A program made the translations under genes and the position numbers. Shown here in pieces: positions 9,618-18,241 of a DNA stretch of 64,000 nucleotides. Numbering within the stretch: position 1 is the stretch's first letter; every line of letters begins with the position of its first letter. The notes under the pieces are model-generated. The model was not told the origin of the DNA, ran no database searches, and saw only the letters and a list, made by a program, of their open reading frames with translations. Source of the stretch: Pseudoalteromonas luteoviolacea H33-S (GTDB lineage: Bacteria > Pseudomonadota > Gammaproteobacteria > Enterobacterales > Alteromonadaceae). Location: assembly GCF_001625695.1 (NCBI RefSeq), contig NZ_AUXY01000001.1, positions 51,780 to 115,779 on the forward strand. The letters are read 5' to 3'.

Positions 9618-11477
9618 ATGAAGAGCATAGCCTATTCGTTAATTGCCGTGGCCGTTACTGTGGCATTAACAGCATGTGATGGTGATGATGGTGCACCTGG
9701 TGTTCAAGGGGAACAAGGATCTCAAGGTGAGCAAGGTACTGTTGGCGAAAATGGGGTGGATGGTAAAAACGCTCAGCCGGATCTAAATACAGGAGCTGGC
9801 TTGGTGCGTATTGCCACTGTACCAACTGGCTCAGAGGTAACGGGAATATTTTTAACTGAGCAAGGGGACCTATTCTTTAATGCTCAGCATCCAAGCGATA
9901 GCAATACCGCTGAAGATAACTTTAACAAACGCCCATTTAATACAGGCACTGTCGGTGTGCTTACTGGTGTGAATTTCAATGAATTACCGCGCAATTTGGC
10001 TGATGCCCCCCTTCATTCAACTGACTTCGAAAAGCAAACCGTGGTCACTGCAATTGGTCAATATCAAATACTGGGCCAGACGGGAGATACCTTTTCAGAT
10101 CTTGGCGATAAAGGTTTAGCTGGCGGTTTAGGCGTCATTTACGGTATGACCTCTGGTGATGAAATCATCAAAAATGATATGCCAGATTTTAACGGTTTCA
10201 TTTTTGAGTCTGAAGCGACAGGTTATTTATTTACCAACTGGGAAGATTACCCCGGTGGTATGAGCCGTTTAAAAATGTCGAAAAGTGATAGTGGTAAGTG
10301 GAATGTAGAAGAAGCCATGATGTTAGATTTTGACGCTGTCAAAGGCACCGCAGCGAATTGCTTCGGTTCGGTATCTCCATGGGACACACCTTTGACATCA
10401 GAAGAGTGGATCGTAAATTCAGAAGTGGATACGACGACAAATCCTGAATGGAATGCGCCAGAGGTAAATTCACGCTTAACGCAATTTAGAGAGTTTTTAG
10501 CGCCGGAATCACCAAACCCATACCGCTATGGCTATATCGCAGAAGTTAAATCTCCATTATCAGATAAGCCTGTTGTTGAGAAGCACTATACTATCGGCCG
10601 CTACGAACATGAAAACGCGGTTGTGATGCCTGACAGTCGCACTGTGTACTCCTCGCAAGATGATACGGGTGGTGTGCTATTTAAGTTTGTTGCAGATACA
10701 GCGGAAGACTTAAGCGCTGGTACCTTATATGGTGCAAAATTGACCCAAGATAAAGGATTAAACGACCCCGCTGTGACTGGGTTTGATATTGAGTGGGTGG
10801 AAATTGCCTCTGGTACGAACGCAACAATACTTGAATGGATTGAAGAGTATGATGGCATAACACCTGATGAATATGTGGAAGGCAAAACGAATTATATTGC
10901 TATGGCTGACGTACAAGCATGGGCTGATGGTAAGCAAACTTATCCTACCGCTGAGGAAGGTGGCTCTCCAGTTACTGCTGGCAAGCCAATGGATGACCGA
11001 GTAGCATTTTTAGAGTCACGTCAAGCTGCACGTCTTAAAGGTGCAACTGCTGAATGGCGTAAGCTTGAAGGTTTGGCAATCAATCATGACCGTGTGCTTG
11101 AAGCCGTGTCAGGTCAAGACGTGATTAAAGGCGAAGTCGTAGAAAAAGCCTACTTATACATAGGTATTGCAGATATCAATAAGACCATGATTGATGGTGA
11201 AGGCGATATTCAATTGTCTGATCGTGTAAAAAGCTGTGGTGGCGTTTATCGCGCCCATATTGATAACAATTACAGCCTTACGCGCATTGAACCTGTGGTA
11301 ATGGGATCAACTTATCGTTCTTCACTGGATGAAAATGAGCGTTGTGATGCAAGTTTACTGGCGCAGCCAGACAATGTGATTGTTATGCGTGATGGACGTA
11401 TATTGATTGGTGAAGATCACAGTGCAGATTGGAAATACAACAATACATTATGGATGTATGACCCAAAATCAGAATAA
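9618..11477 (+). CDS. phoX: PhoX-type (DUF839) phosphatase lipoprotein
   Basis: Member of the PhoX/DUF839 family of calcium/iron-dependent alkaline phosphatases, 619 residues. A lipobox (LTAC) ends the signal peptide near residue 20, so it should be lipid-anchored instead of a free Tat substrate. Straight after the cysteine come about eight collagen-like Gly-X-X triplets (GAPGVQGEQGSQGEQG and on). The catalytic part has family blocks such as NWEDYPGGMSRLK, GRYEHENAVVMPD and a late GRILIGEDH. Start has GGAG upstream and a strong terminator follows the stop. Fold assignment is good; phosphatase activity is inferred, as some relatives are uncharacterised. Confidence 0.8.
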   Translation: MKSIAYSLIAVAVTVALTACDGDDGAPGVQGEQGSQGEQGTVGENGVDGKNAQPDLNTGAGLVRIATVPTGSEVTGIFLTEQGDLFFNAQHPSDSNTAEDNFNKRPFNTGTVGVLTGVNFNELPRNLADAPLHSTDFEKQTVVTAIGQYQILGQTGDTFSDLGDKGLAGGLGVIYGMTSGDEIIKNDMPDFNGFIFESEATGYLFTNWEDYPGGMSRLKMSKSDSGKWNVEEAMMLDFDAVKGTAANCFGSVSPWDTPLTSEEWIVNSEVDTTTNPEWNAPEVNSRLTQFREFLAPESPNPYRYGYIAEVKSPLSDKPVVEKHYTIGRYEHENAVVMPDSRTVYSSQDDTGGVLFKFVADTAEDLSAGTLYGAKLTQDKGLNDPAVTGFDIEWVEIASGTNATILEWIEEYDGITPDEYVEGKTNYIAMADVQAWADGKQTYPTAEEGGSPVTAGKPMDDRVAFLESRQAARLKGATAEWRKLEGLAINHDRVLEAVSGQDVIKGEVVEKAYLYIGIADINKTMIDGEGDIQLSDRVKSCGGVYRAHIDNNYSLTRIEPVVMGSTYRSSLDENERCDASLLAQPDNVIVMRDGRILIGEDHSADWKYNNTLWMYDPKSE

Positions 11478-11491
11478 AAATTAACGACTAT

Positions 11492-11514
11492 GCGGTGCTT
11501 TGCACCGCTTTTTT
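11492..11514 (+). terminator. Rho-independent terminator after phoX
   Basis: Stem GCGGTGC / GCACCGC with a three-base loop, followed by six T. It lies 15 bases after the phoX stop. Confidence 0.88.
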
Positions 11515-11539
11515 GGCATTAAAAATGGAAGTCATACAA

Positions 11540-13192
11540 ATGCAATACCCATTACTTATTTCCACACTCGCTTTGACCATCGTGTTGAGCGGCTGCACTG
11601 AGCCGCTTGGACAGAACAAAATTTTACCAACCGACACAGAGCAAGTCAGTCACCTCACGCCGTATAAACAAGGGGATGATATTCCTGCAATGGCGTATAT
11701 TGAACATCAAGAAGTCTATAACCCCGAGTCTGTGATACCGCCACAGTGTTATACCAAGACTGACGGAGTAAACAACCCATGTTATGCCTGCCACCAGTCA
11801 TATCATGATGACAAAACGCGACCTAATGTGATGAAAGATGGAGATTTACAAGGTGATTATGCGTTTTCAGATCTCGGTTTAAAAAACCATTGGAAGAATC
11901 TGTTTATCGACCGTACTGATTTGATTAAAGGGATCTCAGATCAAGAAATTACTAACTGGATCGAGCAGGATAACTACACACCTTTTATAACAAAAATGAT
12001 CAAGCGCAGCGACTGGCGTGGTGAAGTAACGCCACTTAAGAATTTGGCGTTTCCAGAGAAAGCCTTTGACGAGTTGGGATTTGCCCGCGACGGCAGTGGT
12101 TGGGTTGCATTTAATTATAAGCCTTTTCCAAGTACATTTTGGCCAACAAATGGTTCAACAGGGGACGTGATGATTAGGCTCCCACGCGGATTTCAAACCA
12201 AAGATGGCCTTTATAGTCGGGATGCTTACCTTGCAAATTTGAGTCTGACCGAATTGGCTGTGAAGGGTTTGGATGCCATTTCTGTGCCGCGTATTTCAGA
12301 GCAAGTTATTGGCCGAGATTTGAATGGAGACGGTAAGCTCAGTGACATTACTCGCATAGTGAAGCAAGCACACTATGTCGGTGACGCAGAGATTGGTTTA
12401 GCGCATATGCTTTACCCAGAAGGCACTGAGTTTTTGCACACGGTACGTTATTTGGGCGTTGATGAACACGGTAAAATTTATAACGCACCTCGGCTCAAAG
12501 AGTTACGTTATATGAGAAAGCATAATTTTAAATCAAAAAGAGAAATCGCAGGCTCTTATTACCGAGAAGCAAAAGAAAAGGAGTTTGAAAAGCTCCCTGT
12601 GACACTTTATATCGGTGATAAAGGCGTAAATAATACATTTGGCTGGACGATTAATGGTTACATAGAAGACAGTCGTGGTGAGCTGCGCCCTCAACATGCC
12701 CAAGAATTGGCATTTTGTAATGGTTGTCACAAGACTGTGGGGGCGACGTATGACCAAACATTTTCGTTTGCTCGCAAGGTTGAAGGTGCTGCTGGTTGGG
12801 GGTACATCAATCTAAAAACGCAAAAAGATGTGCCAAATGTAGGTGAAGAACACGGTGAGTTTTTGACGTATATGTCCCGAGTTGGCGGCGGTGATGAGTT
12901 TCGTCAAAACCAAGAGATGCTTAAAAAGTGGTTTACCGGCGGCAAGGTGGATATGCACAAAGTACAAAAGGCAGTTAACCTTTACGAGTTGATAACGCCT
13001 TCAAAAGAACGTGCACTGGCTTTAAACAAAGCGTATTTAACCATTGTGAGAGAGCAAAGTTATCTCTTTGGTCGTGATGCAACGCTTGTAAAGGCGAAAA
13101 ATGTATTGGAAAACGTAGATGATTCACAAGCTCCACTGCAACAAGACAAGCAATTTAAATGGGATATGCAGCTAGATTGGTCTAAAAATTAG
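11540..13192 (+). CDS. Two-haem c-type cytochrome lipoprotein
   Basis: Exported cytochrome of about 550 residues. A lipoprotein signal ends in LSGC, and two CxxCH haem-attachment sites are present: CYACH near residue 82 and CNGCH near residue 392. An EF-hand-like DLNGDGKLSD lies between them. The in-frame upstream start (11495) would lie inside the phoX terminator hairpin, so I chose the ATG at 11540, which begins the signal peptide and has GGAAG upstream. I cannot name the electron partner. The gene follows phoX but is separated from it by a terminator. It contains a degenerate copy of the phased motif at 11938. Confidence 0.8.
   Translation: MQYPLLISTLALTIVLSGCTEPLGQNKILPTDTEQVSHLTPYKQGDDIPAMAYIEHQEVYNPESVIPPQCYTKTDGVNNPCYACHQSYHDDKTRPNVMKDGDLQGDYAFSDLGLKNHWKNLFIDRTDLIKGISDQEITNWIEQDNYTPFITKMIKRSDWRGEVTPLKNLAFPEKAFDELGFARDGSGWVAFNYKPFPSTFWPTNGSTGDVMIRLPRGFQTKDGLYSRDAYLANLSLTELAVKGLDAISVPRISEQVIGRDLNGDGKLSDITRIVKQAHYVGDAEIGLAHMLYPEGTEFLHTVRYLGVDEHGKIYNAPRLKELRYMRKHNFKSKREIAGSYYREAKEKEFEKLPVTLYIGDKGVNNTFGWTINGYIEDSRGELRPQHAQELAFCNGCHKTVGATYDQTFSFARKVEGAAGWGYINLKTQKDVPNVGEEHGEFLTYMSRVGGGDEFRQNQEMLKKWFTGGKVDMHKVQKAVNLYELITPSKERALALNKAYLTIVREQSYLFGRDATLVKAKNVLENVDDSQAPLQQDKQFKWDMQLDWSKN
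11938..11959 (+). repeat. Degenerate outlying copy of the phased motif
   Basis: AGATCAAGAAATTACTAACT keeps GATCA and TTACTAAC but has two A in the T run. In the cytochrome gene. Confidence 0.4.
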
Positions 13193-13280
13193 TGGTTTTT
13201 AGATTGAAGATATCAAAGCGCGTCATATGAACTTGGATCAGTGACGTTTCTTTGATGTATCAAGTGGCGATTTCATCATG

Positions 13281-13770
13281 AGATCATGATTTTACTTACT
13301 GATAGGCTAAGCTGAGGTTGAATACGTAGTAATGAGCGCTCTTACCTACTTTTCAAGGTGTGTTTTCTTTAATGATGGGCTTTTAGTACCCAGAGATCAC
13401 AATTTTACTAAGGTAAAATCGAAGAGATCATATTTTTACTAACTTATCCGCAGTTAACTTGGTAAAAATCTGACTTATTATAAATGAGATCATATTTTTA
13501 CTAACTTACCCTACTCAATCTATTCATTTATCTATTAAGTAGAAGAAAACCAACAGTTTTCAGTATATTGTTGCCCTCTTTATAGTCTCATAGATCACGA
13601 ATTTACTAACTTACCTGCCGTTTTAGAAATTAGAGATCACATTTTTATCAAGTCAACTTTTCTTAGATCAGATTTTTACTAACTTTTTATGTGCGATTGA
13701 TGGTTGGGATCAGTTTTTTACTAGCTGGTGATGCTTTCATTGAGTCATAGATCATATTTTTACTAACTAA
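13281..13770 (+). repeat. Array of nine direct copies of AGATCANNATTTTACTAA, helically phased
   Basis: Copies start at 13281, 13394, 13425, 13487, 13592, 13634, 13665, 13707 and 13749. Each has GATCA, then a T-rich stretch and usually ACTAAC; copies at 13425, 13487 and 13592 extend to ACTAACTTA. Distances from the second copy on are 31, 62, 105, 42, 31, 42 and 42 bp, that is about 3, 6, 10, 4, 3, 4 and 4 turns at 10.5 bp per turn, which puts the sites on one face of the DNA. The first copy (ends ACTTACT) and the one at 13634 (ends ATCAAG) are the most degenerate. The sequences between copies are unrelated, so this is not a simple tandem duplication. Binding protein unknown. Confidence 0.85.
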
Positions 13771-13822
13771 ATCGGATGTGAATAGGCCGAAATAGGTAAC
13801 GAAAGCGAGGTTGTCCAAATAA

Positions 13823-13842
13823 AGCTAGTAAAATGATGATCT
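13823..13842 (-). repeat. Inverted copy of the phased motif
   Basis: Reads AGATCATCATTTTACTAGCT on the minus strand. Its centre is 74 bp from that of the last direct copy, about seven helical turns. It marks the right end of the intergenic array. Confidence 0.8.
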
Positions 13843-13880
13843 GAGCGGCTGATAATTGATATATCAGCCGCCGAATAGCA

Positions 13881-14216
13881 CTAACTAATGATAGTCAGTA
13901 TGGTTAAAAGACTTGTTAGAGTGGGAAGTAAGTAAAATAGTGATCTTAACCACTTTGCCTTATATGTCATGCACAATGAGATCACGAGTACGGAGAGTGC
14001 CATTTGCCCACAAAACATTAAGCTGCCGTAGCCGATTGATTGCGATAGGTTAATGACAAAGCTTAGTAAAATAATGATCCAGGCACCATAGGTAAAACGC
14101 TGGGTTATGGTTTGATTTGGGCGAACACCAAACACACTTTTATAGTGAGCCGTTTTAGCCATTGCAAATCCATAAAACGCACTGAAACACAGAAGGGTGG
14201 CTAAGCTGTAGATCAT
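13881..14216 (-). CDS. DUF3325 membrane protein, iron operon
   Basis: A 111-residue inner-membrane protein with about four hydrophobic helices, matching DUF3325 in size and position. This family is the last gene of three-gene sets (DUF3649, PepSY, DUF3325) that often accompany siderophore receptors. Its start overlaps the stop of the PepSY gene by four bases. The coding region carries two inverted copies of the phased motif (13927-13946 and 14061-14080). Biochemical role unknown; context points to iron uptake. Confidence 0.75.
   Translation of the reverse strand: MIYSLATLLCFSAFYGFAMAKTAHYKSVFGVRPNQTITQRFTYGAWIIILLSFVINLSQSIGYGSLMFCGQMALSVLVISLCMTYKAKWLRSLFYLLPTLTSLLTILTIIS
13927..13946 (-). 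repeat. Copy of the phased motif inside the DUF3325 gene
   Basis: Minus-strand AGATCACTATTTTACTTACT. Its centre is 104 bp from that of the inverted copy at 13823. Confidence 0.7.
14061..14080 (-). repeat. Copy of the phased motif inside the DUF3325 gene
   Basis: Minus-strand GGATCATTATTTTACTAAGC. It differs from the consensus at the first base and keeps GATCA and TTTTACTAA. Confidence 0.7.
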
Positions 14217-15802
14217 GCTTTTTGCTCCTTACCTGCGGGACGTTTTTGGCGATTAGTTGATTTGACCGGATTTGCTTTAAGCCCGAGCTTGTTTCCTTGG
14301 AAGAAAAACACCGCTGCAGTCGCTAAAAATACAAGGTCAAAGCTTGCTAAAATCCATTTGCTATCCATCAAATAGGTGACTAGATTGCCATTTGTTGTAA
14401 GGGCATTGCAAATTGGTAGTAATAGCCAGACTATCGCATTCAAATAAGCGAAACCTTGCCATGCGCGTTTAGCGCGCCAAAGCCCTGCTGCTACTGCACT
14501 AACGAGCCAAATTAAAAAGAAAGCGAGTATTTCTTTATCTGCTCGGCCTGCGATATCTGCTGGCAAAAGCCTATTTGCGTAGAAAAACCCAGCCGTTGCC
14601 AGTGGCAAGCCCATTATCGTGCCTAAGTTTAAAGCTTCCACTAATTTAAGCCCAAAGCTAGGTGATTGATTGGGTTTTAAGCGCTCTCTTATGCGTTTAG
14701 CCCACATAATACAGCCCGTGGCAATCATTACGCAGCCCGCAATACCACAAATAAAATACAACCAACGCAGACCTGGGTGAGCGAGCCTACCGCTATGCAC
14801 TGCAATCATGCCTCCATACAACACTTCACCGCCACTTGGATCAAGACGCGCCGTTTTTATCAGTTCACCTGAGGCCGCAGAGTATTGCCAATACGGATAT
14901 TCATCACGAATTAAAGTGCCATTGTCACCATAAATTTTGATTGTCGCACTGATACTACTTGGGTGGTCAACGATCACGCGCTTTATTTTTTGCTCCGGCC
15001 AATTTTGATGAAAGTGTGCAAATGCAGTATCAAAAGCGGGAGAATGAAGTGCTTGTTCTGACTTTTCGGTACGCTGACGTTCGGGATAAAAGTCCGCTCT
15101 AAAGCCTTTTACGCCATCTTCGTATAGTGTATTTGCTGGATCTGGAAACAGCATAAATATCAAAGTGACCAATCCTGTATAGGTGATCATAAGGTGAAAA
15201 GGTAACGCCAGTACTGATGACAAGTTGTGTGCATCAAGCCATGCTCTTACGCCTTTTTGTGGTCTAAATTGGAATAAGTCTTTGAAGATTCGTTTATGGA
15301 TCACAATGCCGGAGATGAGTGCTATGAGCATAAACAGCGATGCGAAACAGACTAACCAGCGGGCGAGTTTACGGTCCATATAGTGTAAATCGAAATGTAA
15401 TCGATAGAAAAAGTTACCGCCTCGGGTCTCTACCATCCCTTCAACCGGATCCAGTGTATTTGGGTCTAGTTGCTCATCTATCCATTTGTCTCTTTGTCCA
15501 TCGGGTTGGCTATGCCGATGTGATACATGTACTTCAGGCTGCCTTGGTGAAGGAAGCCCTATCCACCACCTATTTGCGTCAGGTGCTTTGTTTTGTAAGT
15601 AATCCAAACCGGTATTAATTAACGTGGCTTGTTCAACTTTGGGTTGCTCAATTTTGTGTACAGCAGGTTGGTTCCATAAGCTAATTTCGTGTCGAAAAAA
15701 GCTAATCGTGCCAGCAAAGAAAATTAAAAATAAGAGCCAACATAGCAAAAGACCAACCCAAGTGTGAAGCCAAGTCATCGAGCGAAAAAAACTGTCTTTC
15801 AT
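14213..15802 (-). CDS. PepSY-associated TM protein, probable ferric-siderophore reductase
   Basis: A 529-residue inner-membrane protein of the PepSY_TM family. An N-terminal helix (WVGLLLCWLLFLIFFAG) is followed by a periplasmic PepSY-like region, a second membrane segment near LVCFASLFMLIALISG and a cluster of C-terminal helices. Histidines near the helices (for example MTWLHTWVG and FHLMITYTG) fit the proposed haem/iron-reductase role of this family. It overlaps its neighbours by four bases on both sides, so the three genes form one translationally coupled operon. A Fur-like site precedes the operon. No TonB-dependent receptor is adjacent, which is unusual. Confidence 0.8.
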   Translation of the reverse strand: MKDSFFRSMTWLHTWVGLLLCWLLFLIFFAGTISFFRHEISLWNQPAVHKIEQPKVEQATLINTGLDYLQNKAPDANRWWIGLPSPRQPEVHVSHRHSQPDGQRDKWIDEQLDPNTLDPVEGMVETRGGNFFYRLHFDLHYMDRKLARWLVCFASLFMLIALISGIVIHKRIFKDLFQFRPQKGVRAWLDAHNLSSVLALPFHLMITYTGLVTLIFMLFPDPANTLYEDGVKGFRADFYPERQRTEKSEQALHSPAFDTAFAHFHQNWPEQKIKRVIVDHPSSISATIKIYGDNGTLIRDEYPYWQYSAASGELIKTARLDPSGGEVLYGGMIAVHSGRLAHPGLRWLYFICGIAGCVMIATGCIMWAKRIRERLKPNQSPSFGLKLVEALNLGTIMGLPLATAGFFYANRLLPADIAGRADKEILAFFLIWLVSAVAAGLWRAKRAWQGFAYLNAIVWLLLPICNALTTNGNLVTYLMDSKWILASFDLVFLATAAVFFFQGNKLGLKANPVKSTNRQKRPAGKEQKA

Positions 15803-16098
15803 ATACTTCCCTGAACAAAATTGGTGATTAGCGCAATGACGCCGGTGCTAATGATTAAAGCGACCCAGACCTTTATCAAGGAGCGAGCGGCAAAAGCAGC
15901 GATAAATACACAGCTATAAATTAAGATGCTAAGACAAACACTGTATAAAACGGCATCTACTTTACTGGTTGGAAGCAGGAGACTTAACAGTGAAATACAG
16001 TAGGCTGTAAAAAAGTAACCGCCCAAAATTGCTGCGCAAAATCGGGACACAACGCTCAACCTGTATTGAAAAGTCAAAGCATTATCGGCTTGTGACAT
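15799..16098 (-). CDS. DUF3649 membrane protein, first gene of iron operon
   Basis: A 99-residue protein with three predicted helices; the RLSVVSRFCAAILGGYFF start is typical of DUF3649 proteins annotated as iron-transport associated. The ribosome site AGGAAC lies five bases from the ATG. It heads the three-gene operon, with a Fur-like operator centred about 65 bases upstream. Precise function unknown. Confidence 0.72.
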   Translation of the reverse strand: MSQADNALTFQYRLSVVSRFCAAILGGYFFTAYCISLLSLLLPTSKVDAVLYSVCLSILIYSCVFIAAFAARSLIKVWVALIISTGVIALITNFVQGSI

Positions 16099-16416
16099 AA
16101 CGTTCCTAAATTTTTTTATCAGATCAGTGATTATCTACGAATAGTTTTGTAAATAACAGTAATTATCATTATTAAATGCGCTAAATGCACAATGATTTAT
16201 GTTTAAAGAAAAGTGTTAAAGGTTTAGCTACAAGAAAGAGAAAAAATTAATTTGTTGGCAATGTTTATTCTTTTTAAATGGACTATTTTATTCTTGCAAA
16301 TGGCGAGTATTTTTAATCTAATTGGAAAAATTTGTAGCTGTTTGAATTACTTTCTGATTTAACCGGTCTATTAAAGCAATAATGAGTTAGCCTTTTTGGT
16401 TTATGAAAGTTGAATT
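16099..16416. other. AT-rich divergent intergenic region with Fur-like site
   Basis: This stretch separates the iron operon from the glycosylase gene. Apart from the Fur-like site at 16155-16173 it is low-complexity AT-rich DNA in which I see no further feature. Confidence 0.6.
16155..16173 (-). promoter_or_regulatory. Fur-box-like operator
   Basis: On the minus strand it reads AATAATGATAATTACTGTT and matches 14 of 19 positions of the classical Fur box, including an unbroken ATAATGATAAT. It lies 57 bases upstream of the DUF3649 start, where it could block the operon promoter when iron is plentiful. Confidence 0.7.
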
Positions 16417-16983
16417 ATGACATTACTTGATGACATTGCCGCTTGTCGTTTGTGCCAAGCACATTTTGACCATATACCTTCGCCAGTTATTCAAGGTAGT
16501 AAAAAAGCGAAGATATTGATTGCGGGTCAAGCTCCCAGTTTGACAGTGCACAAAACAGGTAAACCATTTAATGATGCAAGTGGAAAAAAGTTAAGATCTT
16601 GGTTAGGTGTGACTGAATTACAGTTTTATGATCCAGCGCTATTTGCCATTGTGCCTATGGCATTTTGTTACCCTGGTAGGGGAAAAAGTGGAGATAAAGC
16701 GCCACCCAAGCTCTGTGCTAAAACATGGCGGGAAACAGTACTGTCAGAGTTTAATCATATCCAACTGACGGTCTTGATAGGTCAGTATGCGCAGGCATAT
16801 CATTTAGACAGTTTTACCAATGTGACTGATACAGTACGGCAATGGCAAAGCTATATGCCAACTCAGATCCCAATACCGCATCCAAGCCCACGAAACCATC
16901 ATTGGCTTAAACTAAATCCATGGTTTGAGATAAATGCAATTCCTGCATTAAAAAGTCGTGTCTCAGACATTTTAATGAGTTAA
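16417..16983 (+). CDS. Uracil-DNA glycosylase superfamily protein
   Basis: A 188-residue protein with uracil-DNA glycosylase fold signatures. LIAGQAPSLTVHKTGKPFND resembles the family 4-type GQAPG...GxPF motif 1, and IPHPSPRNHHW corresponds to the HPSPRN minor-groove intercalation motif. An N-terminal CRLC pair (residues 11-14) is reminiscent of the Fe-S cysteines of family 4 and 5 enzymes, but I do not see a convincing second pair. Likely a base-excision repair enzyme or a relative of unknown specificity. Single-gene unit. Confidence 0.75.
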   Translation: MTLLDDIAACRLCQAHFDHIPSPVIQGSKKAKILIAGQAPSLTVHKTGKPFNDASGKKLRSWLGVTELQFYDPALFAIVPMAFCYPGRGKSGDKAPPKLCAKTWRETVLSEFNHIQLTVLIGQYAQAYHLDSFTNVTDTVRQWQSYMPTQIPIPHPSPRNHHWLKLNPWFEINAIPALKSRVSDILMS

Positions 16984-17091
16984 ACCTAGTGTGAGTCATC
17001 TCAAAGGAGTTGCGAATTTGCTGCACATCTACCATAATCGCCATGTACTTTGGTTTACAAAAAATAACATTTTAATTCAAAGGAACTGATA

Positions 17092-17475
17092 ATGATTTAT
17101 CATCTATCGGGATGGATCTCGGTATTGATTTCGATTTTTGCCATCTATCCTAGTTACCAACCGGGTGCTAATTCCGTCATTGGATTTTATCTGTGTTTAT
17201 TTGCACTCTTAGTGTCTGCATTTGCAAGCCACCTAGGCCATTCGCTTTATTATCGTGCTGTATTCTCTTTATCTATCGTGAATGTGTTATTTGTGAATGA
17301 TGGAACCAATATCTCCTTACTTACCAGTGAAAATGATTGGGTCTATATTGGATCAATGTACGGGATATACATTGTTGTGAGCACAATATGTGGATTTTTA
17401 GTAAGCAGAGAAGACTTATTGGGTAATTCAATACGCAGAAAAGAGTCTAAGAGAACACATAAACGAACGGCTTAA
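17092..17475 (+). CDS. Hypothetical four-helix membrane protein
   Basis: 127 residues with about four hydrophobic helices and a basic, presumably cytoplasmic tail (RRKESKRTHKR). Good ribosome site AAAGGAA. No family recognised and no informative neighbour. Confidence 0.6.
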   Translation: MIYHLSGWISVLISIFAIYPSYQPGANSVIGFYLCLFALLVSAFASHLGHSLYYRAVFSLSIVNVLFVNDGTNISLLTSENDWVYIGSMYGIYIVVSTICGFLVSREDLLGNSIRRKESKRTHKRTA

Positions 17476-17746
17476 AGCTGTGTTCAAAAATTAATATTTT
17501 TATTGTAAAAGGATGTGAAAATTCTAATTTTTGCATTTGTTTACATTAAATTGTAATTTTTATGTACCTTTTTAGTGGGAGAATTGATGCAGTGACACTG
17601 TCAAACCGTCCTGCATTGGTCCTATCTACTTGGCCGACATGCCACAAATATTACCTTAGATCAAACTTGCCCTAAACTAGGATTGTAAGGCTATCATTTA
17701 TGTTGATAGATTCTACTGATCTTGAATAAGAGGCCAAGGGGGAAAT

Positions 17747-18241
17747 ATGTATTGGGGGTTAATCGTTGTGGTCGTTTTGGCAGGTTTCTGGTTACACAAT
17801 CGTTATAGCTCTGAGTCTCAAGATTTTCCACCACTTGAGACTGACCCAAATGATCCATTAGTGTTAGAAGCGGTAGAGCTTGCTAAAGCTACGTTAGATG
17901 AGTTTTTAGCGCTATTTCTAAGGTATCCAAATGATGCTTTCGTCAAGCTTGGCTTTGAGAGTGATGGCGGTGTGATTGAGCACTTAGGTGCGCATGTAGA
18001 GGCGATTAAAGGAAATGAAGTGAGTGTTTTCTTAGTCACTCCACCGATTACACATGAAGGTAAAATGGCGCATAACTATGTATGTCAATTACAAGATATT
18101 GAAGATTGGCAGATCACTGACAGTGATGGCAATATCTATGGTGGATTTATTCAGCGAGCGATGTTTACTATCGCTGAGCGCGAAGGCATTGCTTTGCCAC
18201 CAGAGCTTAAAGCAATGCAACATAAATATGTGGATGTTTAA
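17747..18241 (+). CDS. DUF2314 domain protein with N-terminal membrane anchor
   Basis: An N-terminal helix (YWGLIVVVVLAGFWL) anchors a DUF2314-like domain. The diagnostic blocks are DPLVLEAVELAKATLDEFLA, GGVIEHLGAHV and the C-terminal IYGGFIQRAMF. The family is related to YegJ and has no established biochemical role. Strong ribosome site (AGGGGGA). The stop overlaps the stop region of the acetyltransferase gene on the other strand by four bases. Confidence 0.72.
   Translation: MYWGLIVVVVLAGFWLHNRYSSESQDFPPLETDPNDPLVLEAVELAKATLDEFLALFLRYPNDAFVKLGFESDGGVIEHLGAHVEAIKGNEVSVFLVTPPITHEGKMAHNYVCQLQDIEDWQITDSDGNIYGGFIQRAMFTIAEREGIALPPELKAMQHKYVDV

Larger units (their letters stand above)
13193..13880. 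other. 688-bp gene-free region between convergent genes
   Basis: Both flanking genes end here (cytochrome from the left, DUF3325 gene from the right), so no promoter is required. No credible ORF is present. The region is filled with direct copies of a GATC-containing motif, listed separately. Confidence 0.85.

Noticed and set aside
11613..11631. AGAACAAAATTTTACCAAC, similar to the phased motif
   Set aside because: GATC is lost and it has two mismatches; treated as chance in AT-rich coding DNA.
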